Part shown: one piece after another, positions 35,117 through 44,056 of the stretch
How positions within the stretch are numbered: position 1 is the first letter of the stretch
Layout of the letters: each line of letters opens with the position of its first letter
NCBI RefSeq assembly: GCF_003854895.1
Contig: NZ_CP033966.1
Location: forward strand, 4,030,001-4,094,000
Length of the DNA stretch: 64,000 nt
Reading direction: 5' to 3'
Source of the DNA: Pigmentiphaga sp. H8
GTDB lineage: Bacteria > Pseudomonadota > Gammaproteobacteria > Burkholderiales > Burkholderiaceae_B
Made by a program: the position numbers and the translations under genes
The notes under the pieces: generated by a model
Databases searched by the model: none
What the model saw: only the letters and a program-made list of their open reading frames with translations
Told to the model about the DNA's origin: nothing

Positions 35117-36067
35117 TTACGAGTTGCCGAACAACTTCTTGAATTTTTCCGAGATCTGGCTGGCCCGGCCCGGCGCGTTGTCCATGGGCAGGGCCTGGTC
35201 GGCATTGGTCCAGTCGGCCAGGGATTCCGGGTACATGCGCACGTGCGGCAGGCCCGCCAGCTCCGACAGCGCGAACCAGTCGGTGGCGGCCCAATGGCCG
35301 GTGTTGCAGAACGCGATGTTGTCGCCGCCCGCGTCCGGGAACTCCCGGGCGGCAATGGCGCGGGCCTCGGTGGCCGAGACGATCTGCGTGCTGCCGGGGG
35401 CGAACCAGACGCTGTGCGGAACGTTCCGGGCGCCATGGATGGTGCCGGGCACCGCGGCCGTCGGCGCCTTGACCAGGCCTTCGAAGAAATTCTTGGGCCG
35501 CGCGTCGATCAGCCGGGTGTCGCCGCCGTTCGTGCCCGCCAGCACATCGGCCTGGGTGGCCTTGATGGCGGTGTTCAGCCGGGGTTCATAGCGGCTGGGC
35601 GCGGGCTGGGCCGGCGCATCCTGGCTCAGGGGTTGCTGCGCCTGCTGCCAGGCCTGCACGCCGCCATTCAGGATGGACAGCTGGGTCAGGCCCAGGTACT
35701 TGAGCGTCCAGTACACGCGGGCGGCGGCGCCGAAGTCGGTCACGTCCGCGCCCGAGGACACCACCACGGCATGGCGCTCGGGTGTCAGCCCGAGCTTGCG
35801 CACCTGCGCGGTCAGCTTGTCCAGCGGCGGCAGCGTGCCGGGGCTGTTGGCCGGGCCCCGCCACGAGCCATAAGGGGCAGACAGGGCGCCGGGAATGTGG
35901 CCTTGCAGGTAGTCGGCAGGCGAACGGATATCGATGACCGTGACCGAGGGCGAGGACAGCACCGCCTTCAGTTCGTCGGGCGACAGGATGGGAGACGTAG
36001 CGGCCTGGGCGCCGGCCGTTGCGGCAAAAGCGATCAGCCAGGCAGAAAGAATGGCAAGGATTCTCAT
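35117..36067 (-). CDS. Secreted two-domain sulfurtransferase (rhodanese, 316 aa)
   Basis: Signal peptide MRILAILSAWLIAFAATAGA (cleavage near AQA), so periplasmic. N-terminal rhodanese domain (VTVIDIRSPADYLQGHIPGA) lacks the catalytic Cys (VVVSSGADVTDF). The C-terminal domain has it (FCNTGHWAA, Cys about residue 260). This is the usual inactive/active tandem arrangement of thiosulfate and mercaptopyruvate sulfurtransferases. It is first in the operon with the YeeE/YedE transporter, separated by 20 bp. Confidence 0.88.
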   Translation of the reverse strand: MRILAILSAWLIAFAATAGAQAATSPILSPDELKAVLSSPSVTVIDIRSPADYLQGHIPGALSAPYGSWRGPANSPGTLPPLDKLTAQVRKLGLTPERHAVVVSSGADVTDFGAAARVYWTLKYLGLTQLSILNGGVQAWQQAQQPLSQDAPAQPAPSRYEPRLNTAIKATQADVLAGTNGGDTRLIDARPKNFFEGLVKAPTAAVPGTIHGARNVPHSVWFAPGSTQIVSATEARAIAAREFPDAGGDNIAFCNTGHWAATDWFALSELAGLPHVRMYPESLADWTNADQALPMDNAPGRASQISEKFKKLFGNS

Positions 36068-36275
36068 GATGATTGCGCGCGGTGCGCAGGGGGTGGGCAT
36101 CCTGAGAATTTTAAGACCTGGCCAGGGGCTGGCTCAGACCAAGTCCCCATATCAACATAACATGAAGTTATATAAGAACCTGGGGGATATAGCTCCTGGC
36201 CATACGCCCGGAGGGCGCGGGCCAGGGCATCGGGCAGCCCCGGCCGGGGCTGCCCGGCGGCGGCCGGGAGCCGCC

Positions 36276-37055
36276 TCAGGCCGTGACGTGGAAGCCCACG
36301 CGGCCGAGATTCTGCATCTCGAGCTCGACCCAGGTACCGGCCACGAGGGCCTCGGCGGCACTGGCGCCGCCGGCCATCACGATGGACCCCTCGGGCAGGA
36401 TCTCGCCCGCCTGCGCCACCAGGCGCGCGGCCGCGACCAGCGAACGCACGGGATGGCCCAGGATGGCGGCGGTGGTGCCGACCTGCTGGGCCTTGCCGTT
36501 GCACGACATGATCAGGCCCAGGTTGGAGAAGTCGACGCTGGGCTTGTGCCAGGCACCCAGCACCACGCCCGACGACGAGGCATTGTCCGCCACCACGTCT
36601 TCCAGCGAGAACTTGAAGGCCTTGTAGCGCGAGTCGATGATCTCGAGCGCGGGCGCGATGGCCTCGACGGCGTCCAGCGCCTCGATCGGCGACACCATGC
36701 CCGACAGCGGCTTGCGCAGCAGGAAAGCGATCTCGGGCTCGACGCGCGGATGCACGCGGGTCGACAGCTTCAGTTCGCCGCCCTCGTCCACGCGCATGTC
36801 ATGCGTCAGGCGGCCCCAGATCATGTCGTGCACGCCCATCTGGACCATCTTGGCGCGGCTGGTGAAGCCCATCTTCATGCCGATGCGGCGATGGCCGCGG
36901 TCGACGCGGCGCTGGATCAGCATGCGCTGCACTTCGTAGGCCTCGGCCAGCGTGAGCGGACGGCGCTCGACGAACTGTTCGGCCGCGCGCGGCGTGCTGG
37001 CGGCTTCGTCCAGCTCGCGGGCCACTTCGGGTAGGGACAACAGCGGACCGCTCAT
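36276..37055 (-). CDS. 4-oxalocrotonate decarboxylase (259 aa)
   Basis: Metal-dependent hydratase/decarboxylase of the FAH/MhpD superfamily. It converts 2-oxo-3-hexenedioate to 2-oxopent-4-enoate in meta-cleavage pathways (DmpH/NbaG type). Motifs: IGMKMGFTSRAKMVQMGV, HPRVEPEIAFLL (metal ligands Glu-x-Glu), EIIDSRYKAFKFSLEDVVADNASS. AAGGAG five bases before ATG 37055. It overlaps the hydratase gene by 4 bp; the two proteins form a complex in characterised pathways. A 24-bp palindrome follows at 36232-36255 without a U-run. Confidence 0.88.
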   Translation of the reverse strand: MSGPLLSLPEVARELDEAASTPRAAEQFVERRPLTLAEAYEVQRMLIQRRVDRGHRRIGMKMGFTSRAKMVQMGVHDMIWGRLTHDMRVDEGGELKLSTRVHPRVEPEIAFLLRKPLSGMVSPIEALDAVEAIAPALEIIDSRYKAFKFSLEDVVADNASSSGVVLGAWHKPSVDFSNLGLIMSCNGKAQQVGTTAAILGHPVRSLVAAARLVAQAGEILPEGSIVMAGGASAAEALVAGTWVELEMQNLGRVGFHVTA

Positions 37056-37873
37056 GCTTGCTCCTTGGCGCCAAACACCGCGCGCACCGAGCCCAGTCCG
37101 GCGATGCGCGCTTCCAGAATTTCCTCTCCCTGCACCGCAACCATCGGGCCCAGCGCACCGCTCAGCACGACGTCGCCGGCACGCAGCGGATTGCCACGCT
37201 CGGCCATCTTGCGCGCCAGCCACAGGGCCGCGTTCAGCGGATGGCCCAGGCAGGCGGCGCCGGCGCCGATCGAGACCTGGTCGCCGTTGCGCTCCATGAC
37301 CATGCCGCACAGGCGGGCGTCGAAGTCGCCCAGCTTGACCGGCCGGTTGCCCAGCACGAACAGGCCCGACGAGGCGTTGTCGGCGATCGTGTCGACGATG
37401 CTGATCTTCCAGTTGGCGATGCGGCTGTCGACGATCTCGATGGCCGGCACGGCATAGGCGACGGCCGAGATCAGCTCGGCCATCGTGGCCATGGGCTGGA
37501 CCAGGTCGCGCTCCATGACGAAGGCGATCTCGGCTTCGACCTTGGGCTGGATCAGGCTGGACAGCGGCACTTCCTCGCCGTCGCACACCGACATGTCGGC
37601 GAACAGCATGCCGTAGTCGGGCTGGTCCACGCCCAGCTGCGCCTGCACCGCCTTGGACGTCAGGCCGATCTTGCGGCCCACCAGCCGGCGGCCCTGCTTG
37701 ACCCAGTGGTCGGTATTGGCCTGCTGCACCGCATACGCGGCGTCCAGGTCGCCTGCCGGCAACTGATCGCGGATCGGATCGATCGCGACGCGGCTTTCAT
37801 GAGCACTGCGCAGGCGCTGCGCAAGCCCGGCGATCGCCTCGGCGGCGACGCCCCCTTGTCCTATCTGCCCCAT
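37052..37873 (-). CDS. 2-oxopent-4-enoate hydratase (273 aa)
   Basis: Paralogue of the adjacent decarboxylase, DmpE/NbaH type: adds water to 2-oxopent-4-enoate to give 4-hydroxy-2-oxovalerate. Motifs: GRKIGLTSKAVQAQLGV, QPKVEAEIAFVMERDL, EIVDSRIANWKISIVDTIADNASS. First gene of a two-gene - strand operon with an operator-like palindrome 48 bp upstream (37921-37942). No aldolase follows in the window, so the last steps must be encoded elsewhere. Confidence 0.88.
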   Translation of the reverse strand: MGQIGQGGVAAEAIAGLAQRLRSAHESRVAIDPIRDQLPAGDLDAAYAVQQANTDHWVKQGRRLVGRKIGLTSKAVQAQLGVDQPDYGMLFADMSVCDGEEVPLSSLIQPKVEAEIAFVMERDLVQPMATMAELISAVAYAVPAIEIVDSRIANWKISIVDTIADNASSGLFVLGNRPVKLGDFDARLCGMVMERNGDQVSIGAGAACLGHPLNAALWLARKMAERGNPLRAGDVVLSGALGPMVAVQGEEILEARIAGLGSVRAVFGAKEQA

Positions 37874-37920
37874 GGGTAGTCCTGTTTTGAAGTTGAAGAA
37901 AAGAGAAAAACACCTTTATG

Positions 37921-37942
37921 CCGTATACGTACGAATATACGG
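37921..37942. promoter_or_regulatory. Operator-like palindrome upstream of the hydratase-decarboxylase operon
   Basis: CCGTATA-N8-TATACGG, a 7-bp perfect inverted repeat. It contains CGTATACGTAC (37922-37932), an 11-mer found again at 38633-38643 upstream of the aldehyde dehydrogenase on the other side of the MarR gene. Candidate binding site of that MarR protein. Confidence 0.6.
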
Positions 37943-37973
37943 GAGAAACCTGTGCCCGGACAATGGTGGCGGC

Positions 37974-38480
37974 TCATCGTCCCACCCCCGCCATCAATTT
38001 GAGGCATTTGACGAACAGCGCCTGGTACTCGGGCGGGAGGGCCGCGATGATGGCCTCCTCGACTTCCTTGTCGCGGGGCAGCACGCGCTCCAGCACGTCC
38101 ACGCCCGCCTGGGTGATGGTCACGGCATAGGCGCGCTTGTCGTCGGCCGAGCGCCGGCGCCGCAGGTATCCCTTGCGCACCAGGCGGTTGATCATGTCGG
38201 CCAGCGAATTGCGGTCCAGCGCGATGTCCTCGGCCAACTGGTTCTGCGTGGCGCCGGGATGCTTGCAGACGGTGATCAGCAGCGCCTTCTGGCGCGGCGT
38301 CAGGTCCTCGTCGTGGAAGGTCTGCATGAACAGCGCCTCGGCCCGGAAATGCGCACGCCGCAGCAGGTGCGACACGACGTCCGTCAGCTCGAACGCGCGC
38401 ACGGCCTCCGTGCAGGGCACGGTTTCCGGTTCGGAGGACGGCGCGGCGGGCGGGCGTCGCAGGGCGGAAGGTCGATTCAT
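37974..38480 (-). CDS. MarR family transcriptional regulator (168 aa)
   Basis: Winged-helix repressor: LTPRQKALLITVCKHPGATQNQLAEDIALDRNSLADMINRLVRKGYLRRRRSADDKRAYAVTIT region is the wHTH with the wing (DDKR), followed by the C-terminal dimerisation helix. An N-terminal Pro-rich extension of about 25 residues precedes it. It sits between the divergent hydratase operon and aldehyde dehydrogenase operon, both of which carry a CGTATACGTAC site, so it probably represses the meta-cleavage genes until a pathway intermediate binds. Confidence 0.9.
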   Translation of the reverse strand: MNRPSALRRPPAAPSSEPETVPCTEAVRAFELTDVVSHLLRRAHFRAEALFMQTFHDEDLTPRQKALLITVCKHPGATQNQLAEDIALDRNSLADMINRLVRKGYLRRRRSADDKRAYAVTITQAGVDVLERVLPRDKEVEEAIIAALPPEYQALFVKCLKLMAGVGR

Positions 38481-38631
38481 GATGGCGAGCCGGAGCGGAC
38501 CTGAGATCTTAACTGATGTCGCGCGCCCGGCAGCCGACCCCCCTGGCGATTCTTCGAAGCGGTTATGGCTGGCGCCGAAGTTGTTATGCCCCCGGGGATG
38601 GACCGGTCGCGCTGATTTCCACTATATTATG

Positions 38632-38643
38632 ACGTATACGTAC
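38632..38643. promoter_or_regulatory. Operator-like palindrome upstream of the aldehyde dehydrogenase
   Basis: ACGTATACGT (38632-38641), a perfect 10-bp palindrome extended to CGTATACGTAC, lying 25-37 bases before the ATG in an AT-rich patch (ACTATATTATG) where the promoter -10 is expected. Same 11-mer as the site at 37922. Confidence 0.6.
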
Positions 38644-38668
38644 TATAACCTCAACGGAACCCAGCACC

Positions 38669-40126
38669 ATGTCGGTCAAAACCCTGCGCAACTTCATTGG
38701 CGGCCGCTTCGAAGACGGCATCCGCACCTTCGACAAACTCAATCCCGCCAACGGGGAACTGGTGGCGCGCGTGCATGAAGCCAGCCGCGACCAGGTGAAC
38801 GCCGCGGTGGCGGCGGCGCGCCAGGCCCTGCCGGCCTGGGCGGCCCTGCCGGTCAACCAGCGCACCGACTATCTGTACGCGCTGGCCGACGGCATCGAAC
38901 GCCGCTTCGACGACTTCCTGGCGGCCGAGATCGGCGACACCGGCAAGCCCGTGGGTTGGGCCGGTCAGATCGACATCCCGCGCGGCGCCGCCAACTTCCG
39001 CGCCTTCGCCGAGATCGCCCGGACGCTGGACATGGAAAGCTTCATGACCGACACCCCGGACGGACGGCAGGCGCTGAACTACGCCTACCGCAAGCCGCTG
39101 GGCGTGGTGGGCGTCATCTCGCCGTGGAACCTGCCGCTGCTGCTGTTCACCTGGAAGGTCGCGCCCGCGCTGGCCTTCGGCAACACCGTGGTGGCCAAGC
39201 CTTCCGAGGTCACGCCCTCCACCGCCACCCTGCTGGCCGAAGTGGCGGCCGAGGTCGGCCTGCCCGCCGGCGTGTTCAACGTGGTCCATGGTTTCGGACC
39301 GAACTCGGCCGGTGAATTCATCACCACCCACCCGGACATCGACGGGATCACCTTCACCGGCGAATCGGCCACCGGCAGCACCATCATGAAGGCTGTCGCG
39401 CCGGGCGTGAAGCCGGTGTCGTTCGAACTGGGCGGCAAGAATGCCGCGCTGGTGTTCGAGGACGCCGACTTCGACGCCGCCGTCGCCGGCGTGGCCCGCT
39501 CGGTCTTCGCCAACTGCGGCCAGGTCTGCCTGTGCACCGAACGCGTCTACGTCCAGCGGCCGATCTACGACCGCTTCGTCGCCGCGCTGAAGCTGGAAGC
39601 CGAGAAGCTGGTGCTGGGCCGCCCCATGGACACCGCCACCACCATGGGTCCGCTGGTATCGCACGAGCATCGCGAGAAGGTGCTGTCCTACCTGCGCCTG
39701 GCGGTCGAGGAAGGCGCCACCGTGGTCACCGGCGGCGGCGTGCCGACCTTCGGCGACGAGCGCGACCAGGGCGCCTACATCCAGCCGACCATCTGGACCG
39801 GCCTGCCCGAGACCGCCCGCTGCATCAAGGAAGAAGTGTTCGGCCCGGTGTGCCACATCGCCCCCTTCGATACCGAGGAAGAAGCCATCCGGCTCGCCAA
39901 CGACACCCACTACGGGCTGGCGGCGGCCGTCTGGACCACCAACCTGACCCGGGGCCATCGCGTGGCCCAGGCCATGCAAGTCGGCCTGGCTTGGGTGAAC
40001 TGCTGGTTCCTGCGCGACCTGCGCACGCCGTTCGGCGGCAGCGGCCTGTCGGGCATCGGGCGTGAAGGCGGCCGCCACTCGCTGCATTTCTACACCGAGC
40101 CGACCAACGTCTGCGTGAAGCTGTAA
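38669..40126 (+). CDS. Aldehyde dehydrogenase, probable 2-aminomuconic semialdehyde dehydrogenase (485 aa)
   Basis: NAD-dependent ALDH superfamily enzyme. GVVGVISPWNLPLLLFTWKVAPAL is the cofactor region, FELGGKNAALVF holds the catalytic Glu (about residue 252) and ANCGQVCLCTERV the catalytic Cys (about residue 286). Sequence style matches hydroxymuconic/aminomuconic semialdehyde dehydrogenases (NbaE, DmpC). With 3-hydroxyanthranilate dioxygenase nearby, the aminomuconate assignment is favoured. The substrate choice is inference. Confidence 0.87.
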   Translation: MSVKTLRNFIGGRFEDGIRTFDKLNPANGELVARVHEASRDQVNAAVAAARQALPAWAALPVNQRTDYLYALADGIERRFDDFLAAEIGDTGKPVGWAGQIDIPRGAANFRAFAEIARTLDMESFMTDTPDGRQALNYAYRKPLGVVGVISPWNLPLLLFTWKVAPALAFGNTVVAKPSEVTPSTATLLAEVAAEVGLPAGVFNVVHGFGPNSAGEFITTHPDIDGITFTGESATGSTIMKAVAPGVKPVSFELGGKNAALVFEDADFDAAVAGVARSVFANCGQVCLCTERVYVQRPIYDRFVAALKLEAEKLVLGRPMDTATTMGPLVSHEHREKVLSYLRLAVEEGATVVTGGGVPTFGDERDQGAYIQPTIWTGLPETARCIKEEVFGPVCHIAPFDTEEEAIRLANDTHYGLAAAVWTTNLTRGHRVAQAMQVGLAWVNCWFLRDLRTPFGGSGLSGIGREGGRHSLHFYTEPTNVCVKL

Positions 40127-40134
40127 GAGTAGGA

Positions 40135-41142
40135 ATGGGCGATAATCGCAGGGGAATGTCCCCTGCGGCCGCCATGTCCAATTTTCGTCTGACTCCCAAC
40201 GCGCTGGGGCATAAGCTCAAGCTGCACCAATTGCAGATATTCGAGCGGGTGCTCGAGCGCCGGTCGCTGTCGCGCGCGGCCAATGAGCTGAACCTGACGC
40301 AGCCCAGCGTCACCAAGGCCATCTACGAACTGGAGAAGTTCGTGGGCGCGCCGCTGTTCGAGCGCTCCAACCGCGGCGTGGTCCCGACCGATCTGGCGCA
40401 CCTGCTGGGACGGCGGGTCAAGACGTTGATGGCCGAGCTGCGCTACATGACCGACGAGCTCAACGCGGCGCTGACGGGGGAAAGCGGGCACGTCATCGTC
40501 GGCACCCTGATCGCCGCGTCGGCCAAGCTATTGCCCGAGGCGATCTCGATGCTGATGCAGGAGCACCCGGGCATCCGCGTCACCGTGTCCGAAGGCCCCT
40601 CGTCGCAGCTCTTTCCGGCCCTGGCCACGGGCGACCTCGACATCGTGGTGGGACGCCTGCCCGAGCGCGACATCGCGCTGGGCTATGCCTATCCGCTCAC
40701 CCACCATACGCTGTACGAGGAAAAGCTGCATGCCGTCGTCGGCGCCCATCACCCGCTGGCGCGCGCGGAAAACCTGGAACTGGGCCAGTTGATGGATCTG
40801 CCCTGGATCCTGCCCTCCGCCGAATCGCCGCTGCGCTCGGCGGTGGAGCAGACCTTCCACCGCACGGGGCTGGGCATCCCGCCCCGTCACATCGAATCCC
40901 TGTCGCTGCTGACCAACCTGGGCATCCTGCTGCGCGGCGAGGCCATCGCCCTGATGCCGCAGGACGCCGCCGCGCAGTTCCTGGACCACGGTCTGCTCAA
41001 GCTCCTGCCGCTGGCCGAATTTGGCTTGTTCGGGCGCGTGGGCTATTCGGTGCGGGCGAACCGGCAGCTCACGCCCGCCAGCCAGCACCTGATCGAATAC
41101 CTGCACCGCATCTGCGACAGCCGGCGCGCCGCCGCCTCCTGA
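40135..41142 (+). CDS. LysR family regulator (335 aa as annotated)
   Basis: N-terminal HTH: LKLHQLQIFERVLERRSLSRAANELNLTQPSVTKAIYELEKFVGAPLFERSNRGVVPT region, then a periplasmic-binding-protein-like effector domain. The start is uncertain: ATG 40135 is eight bases after the dehydrogenase stop with AAGAG five bases upstream. ATG 40174 gives a more typical N-terminus but lacks a ribosome-binding site. Likely controls the aromatic catabolic genes, perhaps the dioxygenase operon 188 bp downstream. Confidence 0.85.
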   Translation: MGDNRRGMSPAAAMSNFRLTPNALGHKLKLHQLQIFERVLERRSLSRAANELNLTQPSVTKAIYELEKFVGAPLFERSNRGVVPTDLAHLLGRRVKTLMAELRYMTDELNAALTGESGHVIVGTLIAASAKLLPEAISMLMQEHPGIRVTVSEGPSSQLFPALATGDLDIVVGRLPERDIALGYAYPLTHHTLYEEKLHAVVGAHHPLARAENLELGQLMDLPWILPSAESPLRSAVEQTFHRTGLGIPPRHIESLSLLTNLGILLRGEAIALMPQDAAAQFLDHGLLKLLPLAEFGLFGRVGYSVRANRQLTPASQHLIEYLHRICDSRRAAAS

Positions 41143-41330
41143 CGCTTCCCTCGGGGCGCGGGGCCTGGATGAGCCATAGCCAATACGCATACCCCGGGCG
41201 CCAACTTCTATTTCTCGCCAGGCGCCTGGCTCACATAGACTGCAATTAGCCTACGATAGGCCACGACTGCCTTCTCCCGGCGCGGGAGCCCGCTCCGCGG
41301 GCGCAGACCTACCGACCCAACGAGAGCACC

Positions 41331-41867
41331 ATGTACAAATACGGTCTTCCGCTCAATTTCCAGAAATGGATCGACGACAACGCCCATCTGCTCAAACCGC
41401 CGGTCGGCAACCAGCAGATCTGGCAGGACTCCGATTTCATCGTCACCGTGGTCGGCGGCCCCAACCACCGCACCGACTACCATGACGACCCGCTGGAAGA
41501 GTTCTTCTACCAGATCCGCGGCAACGCCTACCTGAAGCTCTGGGTGGAAGGCAAGGAAGAGCGCGTGGACCTGAAGGAAGGCGACATCTTCCTCTTGCCT
41601 CCGCACCTGCGCCATTCGCCCCAGCGTCCCGAGACCGGCAGTGCCTGTCTCGTGATCGAGCGCCAACGCCCCGAAGGCCTGCTGGACGGCTTCGAGTGGT
41701 ACTGCCTGCATTGCGGACACCTGGTGCATCGCGTCGAGGTCCAGCTCAAGAGCATCGTGACCGACCTGCCGCCGCTGTTCGAGGCTTTCTACGCCAGCGA
41801 AGACAAGCGCCGCTGCCCCTCGTGCGGCACGGTGCATCCCGGCAAGCACATCCCGGGCACCGCATGA
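41331..41867 (+). CDS. nbaC: 3-hydroxyanthranilate 3,4-dioxygenase (178 aa)
   Basis: Cupin ring-cleaving dioxygenase producing 2-amino-3-carboxymuconate semialdehyde. Visible residues match the characterised bacterial enzyme: iron ligands His51, Glu57 and His95; substrate-binding Arg47, Arg99 and Glu110; and a rubredoxin-like second iron site from Cys125, Cys128, Cys162 and Cys165. Complete length. It overlaps the downstream metallo-hydrolase gene by 4 bp. The 188-bp upstream region carries GCCTA-CGA-TAGGC (41249-41261) and may hold the LysR site. Confidence 0.95.
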   Translation: MYKYGLPLNFQKWIDDNAHLLKPPVGNQQIWQDSDFIVTVVGGPNHRTDYHDDPLEEFFYQIRGNAYLKLWVEGKEERVDLKEGDIFLLPPHLRHSPQRPETGSACLVIERQRPEGLLDGFEWYCLHCGHLVHRVEVQLKSIVTDLPPLFEAFYASEDKRRCPSCGTVHPGKHIPGTA

Positions 41868-42760
41868 CGGCACGGTTCGACTTCGGCGGGGTCGAACTCA
41901 CCCGCATCGTCGAGGCCGAAGGCCCTCTGCTGCGCCCCGCCGAGATCTTCCCGGATTCGACCCCCGAGGCCATCCAGGCCAACCTGGACTGGCTGGCCCC
42001 GCGGTTCTACGACCCGGCCTCCGACCGGCTGGTCATCTCCATCCAGTCCTTCCTGCTGAAAAGCCAGGGCCGCCTGATCCTGGTGGACACCTGCGTGGGC
42101 GACTGCAAGGCGCGGGTACGCGCCGATTTCGACCGGCAGCACTGGGGCTGGCTGGATCGCCTGGAAGCGGCCGGCGTGCGCCCCGAGGACATCGACGTGG
42201 TCGTGTCCACCCACCTGCACGTCGATCACGTCGGCTGGCACACGCGGCTGGTGGACGGGGCCTGGGCCCCCACCTTCCCCAACGCGCGCTACCTCTTCAC
42301 CCACGAGGAATGGGCCTACTGGAAGGCACACGAAGGCCATCCCGGCCTCGTGCGCACCGGCGACTACGTAGGCGACTCGGTCCTGCCCGTGTTCGAGGCC
42401 GGCCTGGCCGACCTGGTCGACATGGACCACCGCATCGACGAAGCCATCCGCCTCGTCCCCGCGCCCGGACATACGCCCGGCCACGTGGCCGTCGAGATCC
42501 AGGGCACGCACCAGCGCGTCCTGCTGACCGGCGATGCCTTCCACCACCCGCTGCAGTGCTGCTACCCCCAGTGGAGCACGCGCTTCTGCGCCGACCCCGA
42601 CCACGCCCGCCGCACCCGGCAATCGCTGCTGGAAGCCTGCGCCCGCGACGGCACGCTGGTCCTGCCCGCCCACTTCCCCGCCCCCACCGCCGGCCACATC
42701 CGCCGCGCGGCGCCGGAAGACGAACACGAATTTCGTTTCGAATTCCAAAAATTACTTTAA
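41864..42760 (+). CDS. Metallo-beta-lactamase fold hydrolase co-transcribed with the dioxygenase (298 aa)
   Basis: Contains STHLHVDHVGW (HxHxDH zinc motif, about residue 106), PGHTPGHVAVEIQG (third His, about residue 206) and LLTGDAFHH (bridging Asp). Quorum-quenching lactonase-like layout without a signal peptide, so cytoplasmic. The ATG overlaps the dioxygenase TGA (ATGA), implying a linked job. The expected next enzymes, ACMS decarboxylase and 2-aminomuconate deaminase, are not recognised in the window; whether this protein hydrolyses a pathway product or lactone by-product is open. Confidence 0.82.
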   Translation: MTARFDFGGVELTRIVEAEGPLLRPAEIFPDSTPEAIQANLDWLAPRFYDPASDRLVISIQSFLLKSQGRLILVDTCVGDCKARVRADFDRQHWGWLDRLEAAGVRPEDIDVVVSTHLHVDHVGWHTRLVDGAWAPTFPNARYLFTHEEWAYWKAHEGHPGLVRTGDYVGDSVLPVFEAGLADLVDMDHRIDEAIRLVPAPGHTPGHVAVEIQGTHQRVLLTGDAFHHPLQCCYPQWSTRFCADPDHARRTRQSLLEACARDGTLVLPAHFPAPTAGHIRRAAPEDEHEFRFEFQKLL

Positions 42761-42789
42761 ACTTAAAACGTAAGTCCAAGGAATCGTCC

Positions 42790-43965
42790 ATGATTTTGCA
42801 GCGCCCCGTTCCGGCCCTGGTGGCCAGCCTTTGCCTCGCGTTCGGCGTCACCGCCGCCGCGCACGCCGACATCAAGATCGGCTTCCTGGCCACGATGTCC
42901 GGGCCAGGGGGCACGCTGGGCCAGGACCAGTACGACGGGTTCATGCTGGGCGTGGAAGCCGCCGGCGGCAAACTGGGCGGGCAAGCGGTCAAGATCATCC
43001 AGGAAGACGACCAGCTCAAGCCCGAGGTGGGCCGCCAGGCCGCCAAGAAGCTGATCGAGCGCGACCGCGTGCAGATCGTGACCGGCCTGAGCTTCTCGAA
43101 CGTGCTGATGGCGGTCTATCGCGACATCGTCAACAGCGGCACCTTCCTGCTGGTGAACAACGCCGGCCCCAGCCAGATCGCCGGCCAGATGTGCTCGCCG
43201 CTGTATTTCTCCACGTCCTGGCAGAACGACCAGCAGCACGAGGCCATGGGCAAGTACGCCCAGCAGAAGGGCTACAAGCGCGTGGCCCTGATGGCGCCGA
43301 ACTACCAGGCCGGCCGCGAGGCGCTGACGGGCTTCAAGCGCTACTTCAAGGGCGAGGTCCTGAGCGAGACCTACACCCAGGTCAACCAGCCCGACTACTC
43401 GGTGGAAATCACCCAGCTGCGCACCGCCAGCCCCGACGCCGTGTTCATCTTCTACCCCGGCGGCATGGGCGTGAATTTCGTCAAGCAGTACCACCAGGCC
43501 GGCATGCTGGGCAAGGTGCCGCTGCTGTCGGGTTCGACCGTGGACGGCACGACCCTGCCGGCGCTGCAGGACCTGGCCCTGGGCGTGATGTCCGGCGGCC
43601 CGTGGTCGCCCGACCTGCCCAACGCGGCCAACCGCAGTTTCGTCGAGCAGTTCCGCAAGAAGTACGGACGCGTCCCCTCGCACTACGCGGCCTATGGCTA
43701 CGATTCGGCGCAGGCCCTGAACGCCGCGCTCAAGGCCACCGGCGGCCGCCTGGACGACAAGAAAGCCTTCGAACAGGCAATGGTCAAGGCGAATTTCCCC
43801 TCAGTGCGGGGCGGCTTCAAATTTAACAATAATCACTTCCCCGTATCGAATTACTACGCATTCGAAGTGGTGCGCGATCCCGCGGGCGGCGTGACGCTGG
43901 CCACGCGGGAAACCGTGTTCCCGGACCACCAGGACCCCTACCATGGGGAATGCAAGCTGAAATAG
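42790..43965 (+). CDS. ABC transporter periplasmic binding protein, branched-chain amino acid type (391 aa)
   Basis: Signal peptide (VPALVASLCLAFGVTAAAHA), then a Peripla_BP_6 domain beginning IKIGFLATMSGPGGTLGQDQ. AAGGA seven bases before the ATG; it begins 29 bp after the hydrolase gene, probably in the same operon. No permease or ATPase gene is adjacent. It is closely similar to the next gene throughout (shared TQVNQPDYSVEI and YPG-GVNFVKQY stretches), indicating a tandem duplication. Likely binds an aromatic or amino acid substrate of the pathway. Confidence 0.9.
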   Translation: MILQRPVPALVASLCLAFGVTAAAHADIKIGFLATMSGPGGTLGQDQYDGFMLGVEAAGGKLGGQAVKIIQEDDQLKPEVGRQAAKKLIERDRVQIVTGLSFSNVLMAVYRDIVNSGTFLLVNNAGPSQIAGQMCSPLYFSTSWQNDQQHEAMGKYAQQKGYKRVALMAPNYQAGREALTGFKRYFKGEVLSETYTQVNQPDYSVEITQLRTASPDAVFIFYPGGMGVNFVKQYHQAGMLGKVPLLSGSTVDGTTLPALQDLALGVMSGGPWSPDLPNAANRSFVEQFRKKYGRVPSHYAAYGYDSAQALNAALKATGGRLDDKKAFEQAMVKANFPSVRGGFKFNNNHFPVSNYYAFEVVRDPAGGVTLATRETVFPDHQDPYHGECKLK

Positions 43966-44008
43966 CCGTCCGGCACCGGCGTCGCGCCGCCGACCGCAGT
44001 ATCCAGGG

Positions 44009-44024
44009 GGCCGGGTATCCGGCC
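44009..44024 (+). other. Short hairpin between the two binding-protein genes
   Basis: GGCCGG-GTAT-CCGGCC in the 91-bp gap, with no U-run. It could stabilise the upstream mRNA or reduce read-through; no direct evidence. Confidence 0.3.
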
Positions 44025-44056
44025 TCATCCACCCCGCAGGCAAGCCAGGAGTCCGC

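Noticed and set aside
36232..36255. A perfect 24-bp palindrome downstream of the decarboxylase gene as intrinsic terminator
   Set aside because: It is a strong hairpin (GGGCAGCCCCGG and complement) but no U-run follows on the - strand; kept only as a note with the gene.
41249..41261. GCCTA-CGA-TAGGC as the LysR operator of the dioxygenase operon
   Set aside because: A short inverted repeat in the right place, but it lacks the T-N11-A pattern and a second copy; mentioned only in the gene entry.
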